DNA of 64,000 nucleotides. Origin: Mycobacterium simulans (GTDB taxonomy: Bacteria; Actinomycetota; Actinomycetes; Mycobacteriales; Mycobacteriaceae). Below are positions 16,663 through 24,763 of this stretch, piece by piece. The stretch lies in NCBI RefSeq assembly GCF_900232995.1, contig NZ_OCVX01000005.1, positions 1 to 64,000 on the forward strand, in the 5' to 3' direction. The position numbers were made by a program, and so were the translations under genes. Position 1 is the first letter of the stretch, and each line of letters starts with the position of its first letter. The notes beneath the pieces are model-generated. The model was not told the DNA's origin. It saw nothing but the letters and a program-made list of their open reading frames with translations, and searched no databases.

Positions 16663-17453
16663 ACGGGTGGCTGGACGGCAAGCGCGCAATGGTCGTGGGC
16701 GCCGGTTCGGGGATCGGCCGCGCCGTTGTAGACGCGTTTCACGCGGAAGGCGCGAAAGTTGCTGTGCTGGAACGTGATCACGGCAAGTGCGAGCTATTGC
16801 GACGAGAGTTACCCGCCGTTCCCGTGGTCGAAGGTGACGCCGTGACCCGAGATGCCAACGAAACCGCCGTCGCCGCCGCCGTAGCCGCGTTCGGCGGGCT
16901 CGACACCCTGGTCAACTGTGTGGGAATCTTCGATTTCTACAAGGGCATTACCGATATCGACGCCGATGCCCTCAAGGTCGCGTTCGACGAGATGTTCCGG
17001 ACCAATGTGTTCAGCCATCTGCAGTCGGTGAAAGCCGCCGTCGCGGAGTTGCGGACCCAGCCCGGATCCTCGATCGTGCTCACCGAATCCACATCGTCGT
17101 ACTACCCCGGGCGCGGCGGCGTGCTGTACGTGTCGTCGAAGTTCGCGGTGCGCGGGCTGGTGGCGGCCTTGGCGCACGAGCTGGCGCCACAGGTCCGGGT
17201 CAACGGGGTGGCGCCGGGTGGAACGCTCAACACCGATCTGCGCGGTCTTGCCAGCCTGGGGTTAGACACCGAACGCCTCGACAAAACTCCCAACCGGGCA
17301 CAGGATCTGGCCGCACGCACGCCGCTGAACGTCGCACTCTCCGGGGCAGACCACGCGTGGAGCTACGTGTACTTGGCCTCCGACCGGTCCCGCGGGATCA
17401 CCGGCGAAACCATCCACTCCGACGGTGGTTTCGGTATCGGAGCGCGGTCATGA
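16659..17453 (+). CDS. SDR cis-dihydrodiol dehydrogenase
   Basis: 264 aa short-chain dehydrogenase. The cofactor motif is GAGSGIG (about residues 14-20), the structural motif is NCVGI, and the catalytic set is S (TESTSSYYPGRGG) with Y-x3-K (YVSSK). The text resembles BphB/HcaB-type cis-dihydrodiol dehydrogenases, which rearomatise the dioxygenase product with NAD+. Expected substrate here is the cis-dihydrodiol of phthalate or a related aromatic acid. The ATG at 16659 overlaps the previous stop (ATGA). Confidence 0.88.
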   Translation: MNGWLDGKRAMVVGAGSGIGRAVVDAFHAEGAKVAVLERDHGKCELLRRELPAVPVVEGDAVTRDANETAVAAAVAAFGGLDTLVNCVGIFDFYKGITDIDADALKVAFDEMFRTNVFSHLQSVKAAVAELRTQPGSSIVLTESTSSYYPGRGGVLYVSSKFAVRGLVAALAHELAPQVRVNGVAPGGTLNTDLRGLASLGLDTERLDKTPNRAQDLAARTPLNVALSGADHAWSYVYLASDRSRGITGETIHSDGGFGIGARS

Positions 17454-18181
17454 GCGACGTGGATCAGCAGCGCGCACTGGTGGCCCAAGCCTGCCGGGTC
17501 GCCGCGGCCCGGGGTCTGGTCGACGGCATCCTCGGCCATCTGAGCCTGCGGGTCGACGACGAGCATCTGCTGATCCGGTGCCGCAGCGACACCGACACGG
17601 GGGTGGCATTCACCAGGCCCAGCGACATCCGGCTGATCAGGTTCGACGGAACCGCAGGCGCCGCAGGCGAACTCGACGGCTACCGCGTCCCCAACGAACT
17701 GCCCATCCACGTCGAAACCCTGTTGTCCAACCCGGCGTATCGGGCCGTCGCGCACCTGCACCCGCCCGCCGTCGTCGCCGCCGATCTGGCCGGTATCACG
17801 ATCCGGCCGATATACGGCGCCTACGACATTCCCGGCGCCTGGCTTGCACGCCGCGGCGTGCCCGTCTACGAACGCGCTGTGCTGATCCGAAACTCGCGAC
17901 TGGGCAAGGAGATGGTGGCGGCGATGGGCGACGCGCCGATCGTAATTTGCCGCGGCCACGGCATCACCAGCTCCGCAGACACAATTCAGCAGGCGGTGCT
18001 ACAGGCGATCAGCCTCGACCAGTTGGCCCGAATGTCGTTGCGGGTGCGCTCGGCTGGCGGCACCCCGCACGACATCGACGACCACGACTGGGACGACCTG
18101 CCGGACTTGGGGCCTGCGTTCAACACCGACGCGGCCTGGCGGCACGAAGTCGCCCGGCTGGGCGATGATCACCCCAACTGA
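17450..18181 (+). CDS. class II aldolase/adducin family protein, probable dihydroxyphthalate decarboxylase
   Basis: 243 aa, class II aldolase/adducin fold. Zn-binding His residues are visible in VAHLHPPAV and CRGHGITSS. PhtC-type 3,4-dihydroxyphthalate decarboxylases of actinobacteria belong to this family and lie in just this operon position, after the dihydrodiol dehydrogenase; the product would be protocatechuate, feeding pcaHGB at 10-12.7 kb. The enzyme role is inferred from context. The ATG overlaps the dehydrogenase stop; the 3' end overlaps the convergent IclR gene by 13 nt. Confidence 0.82.
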   Translation: MSDVDQQRALVAQACRVAAARGLVDGILGHLSLRVDDEHLLIRCRSDTDTGVAFTRPSDIRLIRFDGTAGAAGELDGYRVPNELPIHVETLLSNPAYRAVAHLHPPAVVAADLAGITIRPIYGAYDIPGAWLARRGVPVYERAVLIRNSRLGKEMVAAMGDAPIVICRGHGITSSADTIQQAVLQAISLDQLARMSLRVRSAGGTPHDIDDHDWDDLPDLGPAFNTDAAWRHEVARLGDDHPN

Positions 18182-18957
18182 TCGCCAATCTCCTTGGCCG
18201 CCTTGGTAAGTGCGGCGGCCACCGAAGAATACTTCGACGCAGGCAGCCGGTTTTGCGGTGCCGCGGCATTGAGCGCCAGCCGCAGCCCCGGGGCCCGGGT
18301 CGGTATCGGCACCGCAACCGAGGCGACGCCTTCCTCGCTCTCCTCGCGGTTGACGGCGTAGCCACGCTCGCGGATGCGCGTGAGCTCGACCTCCAGCTCG
18401 GTGCGGCTGACGATCGAACGTGCGGTGATGCCCTCTAACACCTCGTGCGGAAGTAGTTGGCGCAGTTCCGGTTCGGGTAGTTGGGACAGCAAGACCTTGC
18501 CCGTCGACGTGCAGTGCGCCGGCATCGTGCGCCCCAACCGGGAGGCCACCCGCACGGCGGCCGGGCCCTCAACCGCGGCGATAAACCCGACACCGGCGCC
18601 ATCGAGTACACCGAGGTGAATGGTCTCTCGCAAGGTTTCGCTGAGCCGGCGCATGACCGGCAGTGCGGTGCCTTGGATGTCGATGCGGCCGAATATCGCA
18701 AACGCCACACCGGTTAACGCCGGCCCGGGCAGGTAGGCCCTGGACACCGGGTCCTGCCGGACGAACCCTCGGTAGGTCAGCATCGCGAGCAGCCGGTGCG
18801 CGGTGGACGACGCCACACCCAGATAGCGGGTTGCCTCGCTCAGCCGGATTTGCGGCTGCTCACCCAACAGCAACAGCAGCTTGAGCGCATTGTCGACCGA
18901 TTCGATCGGATACTGCGGCGCAAGCGAATCGGCAGCCGGCTCACGCTTGGCTTGCAT
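18169..18957 (-). CDS. IclR family transcriptional regulator
   Basis: 262 aa. The N-terminal winged helix spans about residues 18-75 (VDNALKLLLLLGEQPQIRLSEATRYLGVASSTAHRLLAML). The effector domain has MPAHCTSTGKVLL and ITARSIVSRTELEVELTRIRERGYAVN, standard IclR blocks. IclR proteins (PhtR, PcaR, PobR types) control aromatic catabolism genes. It is convergent to the dioxygenase operon and is the likely regulator of that operon and perhaps of pcaHGB. Confidence 0.9.
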   Translation of the reverse strand: MQAKREPAADSLAPQYPIESVDNALKLLLLLGEQPQIRLSEATRYLGVASSTAHRLLAMLTYRGFVRQDPVSRAYLPGPALTGVAFAIFGRIDIQGTALPVMRRLSETLRETIHLGVLDGAGVGFIAAVEGPAAVRVASRLGRTMPAHCTSTGKVLLSQLPEPELRQLLPHEVLEGITARSIVSRTELEVELTRIRERGYAVNREESEEGVASVAVPIPTRAPGLRLALNAAAPQNRLPASKYSSVAAALTKAAKEIGDQLG

Positions 18958-18996
18958 GACACTGACGGTACCTGCGCTAGTGCCACCAAACAGACA

Positions 18997-21510
18997 TCAC
19001 GTGAGGATGGTGATGATCCCGGACACGCCTTGGTTGCCCGGAACGCCCAGGAGACCCGTGTTTCCGTCGCTGCCGCCCGGCCCTCCGGCTGCGCCGCCGG
19101 CTCCGCCCTGGCCGCCCAACGCGAAATTTCCACCCGTGCCGGCCTTGCTGCCGGCTCCGCCGGTAGCGTTCCCGCCGTTTCCGCCACTGCCGCCGTCGCC
19201 ACCCTGGCCGCCCATCCCGCCGTCACCTCCGACGCCGGCAACGCCCGCGGCGCCGGCAAATCCGATCAGCCCGCCGGCTCCGCCGCTGCCACCGGTGGTG
19301 CCACCGGCACCCCCGGCACCGCCGGAGCCGCCGGCGAGGCCCACCAGGCCGTTGTTGCCGTTGGCAGCGGTGGCCGTGCCGGTATTGGTGGTGATGGCTG
19401 CGCCGCCGGTGCCACCACTGCCTCCGGCGCCACCGATGCCGCCGACCCCGCCGGTACCGCCGGCACCGGCGGCACCACCGGCGCCGCCGAACCCGATGAA
19501 CGACCCGGCCGCACCGCCGTTTCCGCCGACGCCCCCGGTGCCGCCGGTTCCGCCGTTGCCGCCGATGCTGCCTGCGGCGGCGGCCGTTCCGGCGGCGCCT
19601 CCGGTGGCGGTCCCGCCGGCGCTCTGGGCCGCCCCGCCGGTCCCGCCGTCACCGCCGTTGAAGCCCGCGCCGCCGGCACCACCGGTTCCACCGGTCCCAC
19701 CGGTGCCGCCGACGCCGCCATTGCCGATGAACATCCCGCCGCGTCCGCCGTTGCCGCCGGCGCCACCGGTGCCACCGTTCTGGCCATTTGGCCCCACTAC
19801 GGTGCTGGCGGCACCGCCGTTTGCGCCGGCGCCGCCCACCGCGTCACCACTGCCCGTGTTTTGGCCTAGGCCGCCAGCGCCGCCGTCACCGCCGTTCCCG
19901 CCATTGGTCGAACCCGCTTGAGCCTGGCCACCGTTACCTCCGGTCGCCGTGCCGGCGCCGTTGGTCTGGCCGGTGCCGCCGGCACCGCCGCTGCCGCCCC
20001 TGCCCCCGTTGGTGCCGGCGGTACCGCCATCTCCCCCTTTGCCGCCGGTGCCGTTGTTGCCGTCGGTCGACTGCCCGAGTCCGCCTTTGCCGCCGGTTCC
20101 GCCACTCTCGTTGGTGCCGTTGGTGCCGTTGGCACCTGGATCCCCATTGCCACCAGTTTGGGCGCCAGTACCGACATTGTCCGCACCGGGATTACCGGTC
20201 GCACCAGGGGGACCCGGCGGTTGGCCGGGCGTCCCGGTCAGACCGGTGCCGCCCTGCCCACCGGCTCCACCGGAACCGAACCAGTTGGCATTGCCGCCAT
20301 TGCCGCCCTGCCCGGGCAGGCCGCCGAGAATGCCGGCCACCGCCGGGCCGCCCTGCCCGCCGTTTCCGCCGTCGCCCAGCAATGTGCCGCCGGCGCCGCC
20401 ATCGCCACCGACCGCGCCGGCTCCCCCTACGCCGCCGTTGCCGCCATTGCCGATCAATACTGGCCCGGCGCCGCCATGACCACCGGCCGCGCCATCGCCG
20501 CCAACGCCGCCAACGCCACCGCTGCCGAAGTAACTGGCGGCCCCGCCCACGCCACCAGCGCCACCGCCACCGCTGATGCTGCCCACCCGCCGCCGTTGGC
20601 GCTGCCGCCGTTGCCGCCCTGCCCGCCGGTACCGCCGGCAATGGCGGCACCGGCGGTATCGGCGGGGCGGGGGGGACCCGGGGGGACGGGGGGGAAAAAA
20701 ACCGGGGGGGGGGGGGGGGGGGGGTGGTGGGGGGGGGGGGGGGGGGGGGCGGGGGGGGGGGGGGGGGGGGTGGGGGGGGGGGGGGGGGGGGGGGGGCGGG
20801 GGGGGGGGGGGGGGGGGGGGGATCGGCGGCGGGTTCGGGAAGAGGGGATCCCCCGCGGGAACCACTCCGATCAGCGAGGTGAGCATCGTGCCGGGCACGT
20901 CATAGTCCGTCCGGTCGTCCCGGAAGCGGCCCGCCACAAGAACGCCGCCATGTATCGAGTGCGGTAGTCGCACCGTACCGGTGCCCGTCGGTTCCTGCCA
21001 CGCCGCCGGCGTGTTGGTCGTCTCCGACACCGGCGGCGGCCCCCGCAGATCGCTTCCTGAGTTAACTGCGTTATGCGTGTACGCTGCGACCCGGTGTGTC
21101 GGTTCGGTCCATCCCGGCGCGAGATTAGCCCTGATGGAAGCTACCTTGCTTTGATGGTATGGGCAGTAGATCTCCACTGACGCGGTGATGAATCGGGTTA
21201 TGGTGGTCGTGACGCGGGCGGGGTATAGGCGCATAGTCGGGTCACTGTTGTACGCATCGTTACGAAGCCCGTCCATTATGTCGTTCACCGGCATGCCGCC
21301 ATCGAGTTTGCGACACACTTTGTGGGCTGCGGCGATGACGCGTGGCGCGTTCGCGAGGACGGGGATTTCTTTTTTATCGAGCAGTGCCAGAAACTGGTCG
21401 TCTTGGTTTGGATCGGCCGCTGCTGCGCCGCCATGCAGCATTGCGGCGCCGGTTAGCGCCACGATGGCGGTAACCAGGGCGCTGGCGTGACTAGTCGTGC
21501 GGGTGTGCAT
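18997..21510 (-). CDS. DUF732 secreted N-terminus joined to a PGRS (Gly/Ala-rich) C-terminus; probably a disrupted or misassembled gene
   Basis: An 837-codon frame in three parts. Residues 1-35 are a Sec-type signal peptide ending ..GGAAAADP; 36-135 match DUF732 (DDQFLALLDKKEIPVLANAPRVI.., Cys residues in VCRKL and YCPYH). Residues about 215-270 are almost pure proline, encoded by a long poly-C/poly-G tract. After an Arg-rich, clearly out-of-frame stretch (about 275-305), a PGRS region of (GGxGGx)n runs to the end. The frame change near 20585 and the homopolymer mean the single ORF should not be trusted: either a DUF732 gene and a PGRS gene joined by assembly, or a real fusion with sequencing errors. 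Confidence 0.6.
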   Translation of the reverse strand: MHTRTTSHASALVTAIVALTGAAMLHGGAAAADPNQDDQFLALLDKKEIPVLANAPRVIAAAHKVCRKLDGGMPVNDIMDGLRNDAYNSDPTMRLYPARVTTTITRFITASVEIYCPYHQSKVASIRANLAPGWTEPTHRVAAYTHNAVNSGSDLRGPPPVSETTNTPAAWQEPTGTGTVRLPHSIHGGVLVAGRFRDDRTDYDVPGTMLTSLIGVVPAGDPLFPNPPPIPPPPPPPPPPPPPPPPHPPPPPPRPPPPPPPPPPPPPPPGFFPPRPPGSPPPRRYRRCRHCRRYRRAGRQRRQRQRRRVGSISGGGGAGGVGGAASYFGSGGVGGVGGDGAAGGHGGAGPVLIGNGGNGGVGGAGAVGGDGGAGGTLLGDGGNGGQGGPAVAGILGGLPGQGGNGGNANWFGSGGAGGQGGTGLTGTPGQPPGPPGATGNPGADNVGTGAQTGGNGDPGANGTNGTNESGGTGGKGGLGQSTDGNNGTGGKGGDGGTAGTNGGRGGSGGAGGTGQTNGAGTATGGNGGQAQAGSTNGGNGGDGGAGGLGQNTGSGDAVGGAGANGGAASTVVGPNGQNGGTGGAGGNGGRGGMFIGNGGVGGTGGTGGTGGAGGAGFNGGDGGTGGAAQSAGGTATGGAAGTAAAAGSIGGNGGTGGTGGVGGNGGAAGSFIGFGGAGGAAGAGGTGGVGGIGGAGGSGGTGGAAITTNTGTATAANGNNGLVGLAGGSGGAGGAGGTTGGSGGAGGLIGFAGAAGVAGVGGDGGMGGQGGDGGSGGNGGNATGGAGSKAGTGGNFALGGQGGAGGAAGGPGGSDGNTGLLGVPGNQGVSGIITILT
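20690..20821. repeat. extreme poly-G low-complexity tract, likely sequencing or assembly artefact
   Basis: About 130 bases are nearly all G on the plus strand, with isolated T, C or A and a run of seven A just before. Nothing else in the window has this composition. It lies exactly at the junction of the DUF732 and PGRS parts. Long G runs with stray T and C are typical of failed base calls in two-colour chemistry or of unresolved GC-rich repeats. Confidence 0.8.
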
Positions 21511-21581
21511 GGTATGGCTTCCTTTCCGCTCGAACCGTGATCCGGCGGGCTTTTGGATGGGTGACTACGCCACATGTCTGG

Positions 21582-21743
21582 CTATCTGGTCAGGTTTTTG
21601 GCCGGCCCTCGGCAGATCGTGTTAGCGATCGCGAGCACACCGGTCACCGTCCCCGCGACGGCCCAGGCCGCGGCACCAGCCGCGTCAGCGGCTATCGCCG
21701 CGGCCACTGCAAGCACGGTGTGGTGCCGATGGTTTGTCCTCAT
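21582..21743 (-). CDS. small putative secreted protein, paralogous leader of the DUF4189 gene
   Basis: A 53-aa protein starting MRTNHRHHTVLAVAAAIAAD and consisting mainly of a signal-peptide-like hydrophobic stretch, ending GPAKNLTR. Its first ~25 residues and the ~130 bp of upstream DNA match the DUF4189 gene at 23932 on the opposite strand (MRTHHRHHTAVAVAGLAAD). The mature DUF4189 domain is absent, so this is either a truncated copy or a short exported peptide. It is preceded by its own MerR-type promoter at 21844-21874. Confidence 0.5.
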   Translation of the reverse strand: MRTNHRHHTVLAVAAAIAADAAGAAAWAVAGTVTGVLAIANTICRGPAKNLTR

Positions 21744-21874
21744 TTCGCGCCCCGTTCCAAGGGCCGCAATTCCGTGGTGTGGGCTCACCTCGAATTGCCG
21801 CCGATCCGGGTGTCCCGCAGTGCAGGTGGCTGCCATGAACCCAGTGTTATCCTTCCAGCACACTGGAATGTCAA
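21682..21874 (-). repeat. diverged inverted duplication, copy 1 (MerR promoter plus signal-peptide start)
   Basis: About 190 bp match 23803-23990 in inverted orientation: a MerR-type promoter, the stretch AAGGATAACACTGGG, a conserved GCGGGACACCCGGAT block, GCGGCCCT, and the MRTxHRHHT start codons. The two copies flank DUF2182 and merR. Divergence is clear by eye, so the duplication is not recent. Confidence 0.75.
21844..21874 (-). promoter_or_regulatory. MerR-type promoter with 19-bp spacer
   Basis: On the minus strand, TTGACA (21874-21869) and TAACAC (21849-21844) are separated by 19 bp, and the spacer holds a near-perfect dyad, CATTCCAGTGTGCTGGAAGG (21870-21851). The long spacer with a central dyad is diagnostic of promoters untwisted by MerR-family activators. 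It reads toward the 53-aa gene. Confidence 0.75.
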
Positions 21875-22438
21875 GGGCGTCGCACGAGAATCAATTGGTC
21901 CGCACGTGGCGATCAGGCAAGTGAAGCCGTGGCGTCGCGGCTAAGAGCGAGCGTCGAGTTATCGGCAAATAGCGCGACAATGAAAGCAGTTGCAGTGCAA
22001 CCTAATACAGAAGCCGGCGACGCTGGTGGTAACCCTCCATATTGGGCAAAGTTCGTCAAAAGCTGGCTGGCATTGACTGCAGTGACCGCAGGAGCTAAGG
22101 GGGCGGAAGGACTCCTGGGAACGGGTCGCCAACCGGCAGACCGACCACGCGGCGCCCGCCCAGACATTTCGTGTCGGGCAGCGTGCCTCCCAAGTTTGCC
22201 GGGGTTAAGTCATTGACTGCCCTGTCCGGGCTGTCGCCATCGGATGGCTTCGCCACTCCCGAATCCTTAGCGCGGCTTCCACGACGTAATGAGCTAGACG
22301 GGAAATGGTCGCGATTAAGCGGCGGCGGGCCTGAAAGCGCTTGACGGCTACGACATTTCCGCCGAGGCGTTACAGATTCGCCACGCTCGGCGAGATACTG
22401 CGGCTGCGCTGTGTCGTGGTAGCCGCGACGTGCATTGA
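21875..22438. other. 564-bp stretch without recognised gene
   Basis: Short frames exist on both strands (for example 21929-22216 plus and 21913-22167 minus), but none has a ribosome site, a recognisable motif or convincing codon usage. It lies between the copy-1 promoter and the end of the DUF2182 gene. I see no RNA gene or mobile-element end. Confidence 0.5.
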
Positions 22439-23218
22439 TTAGACGAGATGGATGACCAACGCCGGGTGCACCAGCAAGACAACACCCAGAAGTACGAACA
22501 TCGCCGCCGCCACACCCCTGACCCGATCGCCGAAAGGGGCTATTTTCTCTAGCCAGATCAGAACAGTAAATGCCAGCATCCATGCCAGTTGCATTGTGCC
22601 GAAGGCGATCAGCAGCGCCATCAGCATCCAACAGGAGCCGATGCAAGACATGCCGTAGCGGCCGCCGGCAAGAAATGCTCGGGTCGGACGGTCAGGGTGG
22701 TTGTCATGGGGGAGGAAACAGGGCATGCGCGAGCGGCAGTGCCGCAGGCACATCGCCTTTAGCGGCGTGAGCTGATACAGCCCCGCGGCCACCGCCACAG
22801 CGCCGGCCACGCGGCCGACCCAAGCACAGGTGTGGTCCATCGGGTTCAGGCGACCATCCGCCAGAAAGGCGGGAATGCCCGCCGCGCTCCACAGGGCCAG
22901 GTATCCGGCGACGAAGATGACCACTGCGGCGGCGTTGCCGGCAGCGGCGCGGCCGTAGCGGCGGACGGCGGGCAGGACCGCGGGAAGCATCATTGCCGCC
23001 ATCATGGCCGCCCACGCGATCAGGAACGCGGCCAACGACATCGATGACATGGCCGCCATTGACATGTCGTCGCCGCGCATGCCGCGAGCACTGACCACTG
23101 ACCACCACCAGCCCACACCCGCCAAACTCAGCAGGAGCGCCGGCAACCACAGATCAGTCCTCGACCGCCCGCGCGCGTCGCTGTCGCCCACTTGGCAACC
23201 CCTTCCGTTGGCGCCCAT
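22439..23218 (-). CDS. DUF2182 predicted metal-binding membrane protein
   Basis: 259 aa with about six membrane helices. The conserved block MSLAAFLIAWAAMMAAMMLPAVLPAV near residues 60-85, YQLTPLKAMCLRHCRSRMPCF, and GRYGMSCIGSCWMLM are DUF2182 hallmarks, rich in Met, Cys and His. A gene of this kind (Rv0970) lies next to ctpV in M. tuberculosis, which supports a role in metal, probably copper, handling. It is read toward copy 1 of the duplicated promoter, away from merR. Confidence 0.85.
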   Translation of the reverse strand: MGANGRGCQVGDSDARGRSRTDLWLPALLLSLAGVGWWWSVVSARGMRGDDMSMAAMSSMSLAAFLIAWAAMMAAMMLPAVLPAVRRYGRAAAGNAAAVVIFVAGYLALWSAAGIPAFLADGRLNPMDHTCAWVGRVAGAVAVAAGLYQLTPLKAMCLRHCRSRMPCFLPHDNHPDRPTRAFLAGGRYGMSCIGSCWMLMALLIAFGTMQLAWMLAFTVLIWLEKIAPFGDRVRGVAAAMFVLLGVVLLVHPALVIHLV

Positions 23219-23350
23219 CTTAAGGCGACGACTTGGACGTGCGCTGTTCTCCTCACCGGGATGGCCAACAAATCGCCGAATAACCCATCATGTCAACGGC
23301 TTTCGCGGACCTGCTATCGGCTTCCGGCGCCCCGCCCTTGCGGTGCCGAT

Positions 23351-23791
23351 CTAGTCGCGAGCATGGCCGACTTCGACGGGTGCGGCCACATCCAGGTCGC
23401 TTTCCAAGATCCAACACACCGTGGAACGGTCGTGTTCGGTGGGCGGGCCATCCGACGCATGGTCAAGAAGGGCCTGCAAGTGGCCTTCGAGGGCGACGAG
23501 TTCAGCAATCTGCACGCGGACTTCGTCGACACGGGCGCTCAGCAGCTGTCGCACGTGCGCGCACGGCACCTCGCCGCGGTCGTGGATCGCCAGGATTTGA
23601 CGTACCTTCTGCAAACTCAGCCCGGCCGCTTGGCCCCGATGGATGAACCGCAGCCGATCCACGATCTCGGGTCCATAGTCGCGATACCCGGACGCGCTGC
23701 GTGCAGGCGGCGGCAGCAGCCCCGAGTCCTCATAGAAGCGCAGGGTCTTGGTGCTGGTGTTGGTGAGTTTGGCGACCTCGCTGATCTTCAT
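23351..23791 (-). CDS. MerR family heavy-metal-responsive regulator
   Basis: 146 aa. The N-terminal winged helix is canonical (MKISEVAKLTNTSTKTLRFYEDSGLLPPPARSASGYRDYG), followed by the dimerisation helix and a C-terminal region with two cysteines (VPCAHV near residue 81 and TVCWILE near 129), plausible metal ligands of CueR/ZntR/CadR-like sensors. The ATG at 23791 follows GGGGGAG by 5 nt. Its start lies 12 nt from a perfect MerR dyad, so autoregulation and control of the divergent DUF4189-DUF1490-ctpV genes are expected. Context favours copper, but the residues do not fix the metal. Confidence 0.88.
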   Translation of the reverse strand: MKISEVAKLTNTSTKTLRFYEDSGLLPPPARSASGYRDYGPEIVDRLRFIHRGQAAGLSLQKVRQILAIHDRGEVPCAHVRQLLSARVDEVRVQIAELVALEGHLQALLDHASDGPPTEHDRSTVCWILESDLDVAAPVEVGHARD

Positions 23792-23802
23792 GCGACTCCC
23801 CC

Positions 23803-23833
23803 TTGACCTTCCAGTGCACTGGAAGGATAACAC
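23803..23833 (+). promoter_or_regulatory. MerR-type promoter/operator driving the copper gene group
   Basis: TTGACC (23803-23808) and TAACAC (23828-23833) are spaced by 19 bp, with the perfect 20-bp palindrome CCTTCCAGTGCACTGGAAGG at 23807-23826. This is a textbook MerR-family architecture. It reads plus, toward DUF4189, DUF1490 and ctpV, and its edge is 12 nt from the merR start codon. Confidence 0.85.
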
Positions 23834-23990
23834 TGGGTTTACGGCAGCCGCCAGCAGTGCGGGACACCCGGATTGGAAGCGATCGAGGTGGGCCCACCGC
23901 TGAACTTGCGGCCCTCAGAAAGGGTCACGAAATGAGGACACACCATCGACACCACACCGCGGTTGCCGTCGCCGGCCTGGCCGCTGACGC
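23803..23990 (+). repeat. diverged inverted duplication, copy 2
   Basis: Counterpart of 21682-21874 on the other strand. It carries the intact promoter dyad, the shared GCGGGACACCCGGAT block and the first ~20 codons of the DUF4189 gene. Confidence 0.75.
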
Positions 23991-24342
23991 CGCCATCGCC
24001 ATCACGCTCATTCCGCCGGCAGGCGCGCAGCCAGACAACGGCTCGATCTCGGGCATGCCGCCTCTCCCTCCAATTACCTACTACGGTGCGATCGCCTACG
24101 CCCCAAACGGCGCAATGGGCAAAGCGTGGCGCCACCGAAATCCGGCATACGCGGAGAGCGCCGCCTTGAACCGATGCGGCGTCTCCAGCTGCAAAGTGCT
24201 CAGCAGCTTCACCCGCTGCGGCGCAGTGGCTCATGACGGCTCGACCTATTACGGGGGAGTCGGCAGCACGCGCCGGATGGCAGAAAACGACGCCATGACC
24301 AGACTCGGCGGCGGATGGATCGTGACCTGGGCGTGCAACTAA
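23932..24342 (+). CDS. secreted DUF4189-domain protein
   Basis: 136 aa. A signal peptide (MRTHHRHHTAVAVAGLAADAAIAITLIPPAGA) precedes a DUF4189 domain: YYGAIAYAPNGAMGKAW, then SAALNRCGVSSCKVLSSFTRCGAVAHDG and a final Cys-terminated WACN. Its four cysteines probably form disulphides. The domain is common in small exported proteins of unknown function. It is the first gene after the MerR-type promoter at 23803, so it probably belongs to the metal response. Confidence 0.85.
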   Translation: MRTHHRHHTAVAVAGLAADAAIAITLIPPAGAQPDNGSISGMPPLPPITYYGAIAYAPNGAMGKAWRHRNPAYAESAALNRCGVSSCKVLSSFTRCGAVAHDGSTYYGGVGSTRRMAENDAMTRLGGGWIVTWACN

Positions 24343-24463
24343 GGGGCCCTTGATCCCGCGTCGGCGGGTTCAAGCGGCTGCAGGTCTGCAAGCCAGCAGA
24401 CCAGCGACAGTCAACTCCTCCGCCGCCATGTGACGGGGCAACGATATGAAGGGAGCGTTCTAG

Positions 24464-24763
24464 ATGATGGTGTTGCATGGACTCTTGGCCAAGGCGGTGC
24501 CCACCGTGGTGACCGGCGTAGTCGGGGTTGCGGCCTATGAGGCGCTGCGCAAGGGGGTGGCGAAGGTTCCGCTGCGCGCGGCGGCCGTCACCGTCACCGC
24601 CTGGGGCATGCGCGTGGCCCGCGAGGCCGAGCGCAAGGCCAGCGAGAGCGCTGAGCAGGCCCGGTTGAAGGCAGCCGACGTCATCGCCGAGGCCAAAGAG
24701 CGCGTCGGCGAACCAGTTACACCGCTGCTGGTGGCGGACTCGGACAACGACCATGACCACTGA
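24464..24763 (+). CDS. DUF1490 protein (metal ATPase accessory)
   Basis: 99 aa. An N-terminal hydrophobic stretch (GLLAKAVPTVVTGVVGVAAYEALRKG) is followed by an Ala/Glu-rich amphipathic helix and a DSDNDHDH tail. This is the DUF1490 family, found next to mycobacterial metal ATPases (Rv0968 before ctpV, Rv1993c next to ctpG). The acidic/His tail could bind metal. AGGGAG precedes the ATG, and the gene overlaps ctpV by 11 nt, so it is translated with it. Confidence 0.88.
   Translation: MMVLHGLLAKAVPTVVTGVVGVAAYEALRKGVAKVPLRAAAVTVTAWGMRVAREAERKASESAEQARLKAADVIAEAKERVGEPVTPLLVADSDNDHDH

Noticed and set aside
18796..20967. Pro/Ala-rich and Arg-rich plus-strand frames opposite the PGRS region
   Set aside because: They are complements of Gly-Gly-x repeats; the poly-Pro and Arg-rich composition reflects codon complement, not protein.
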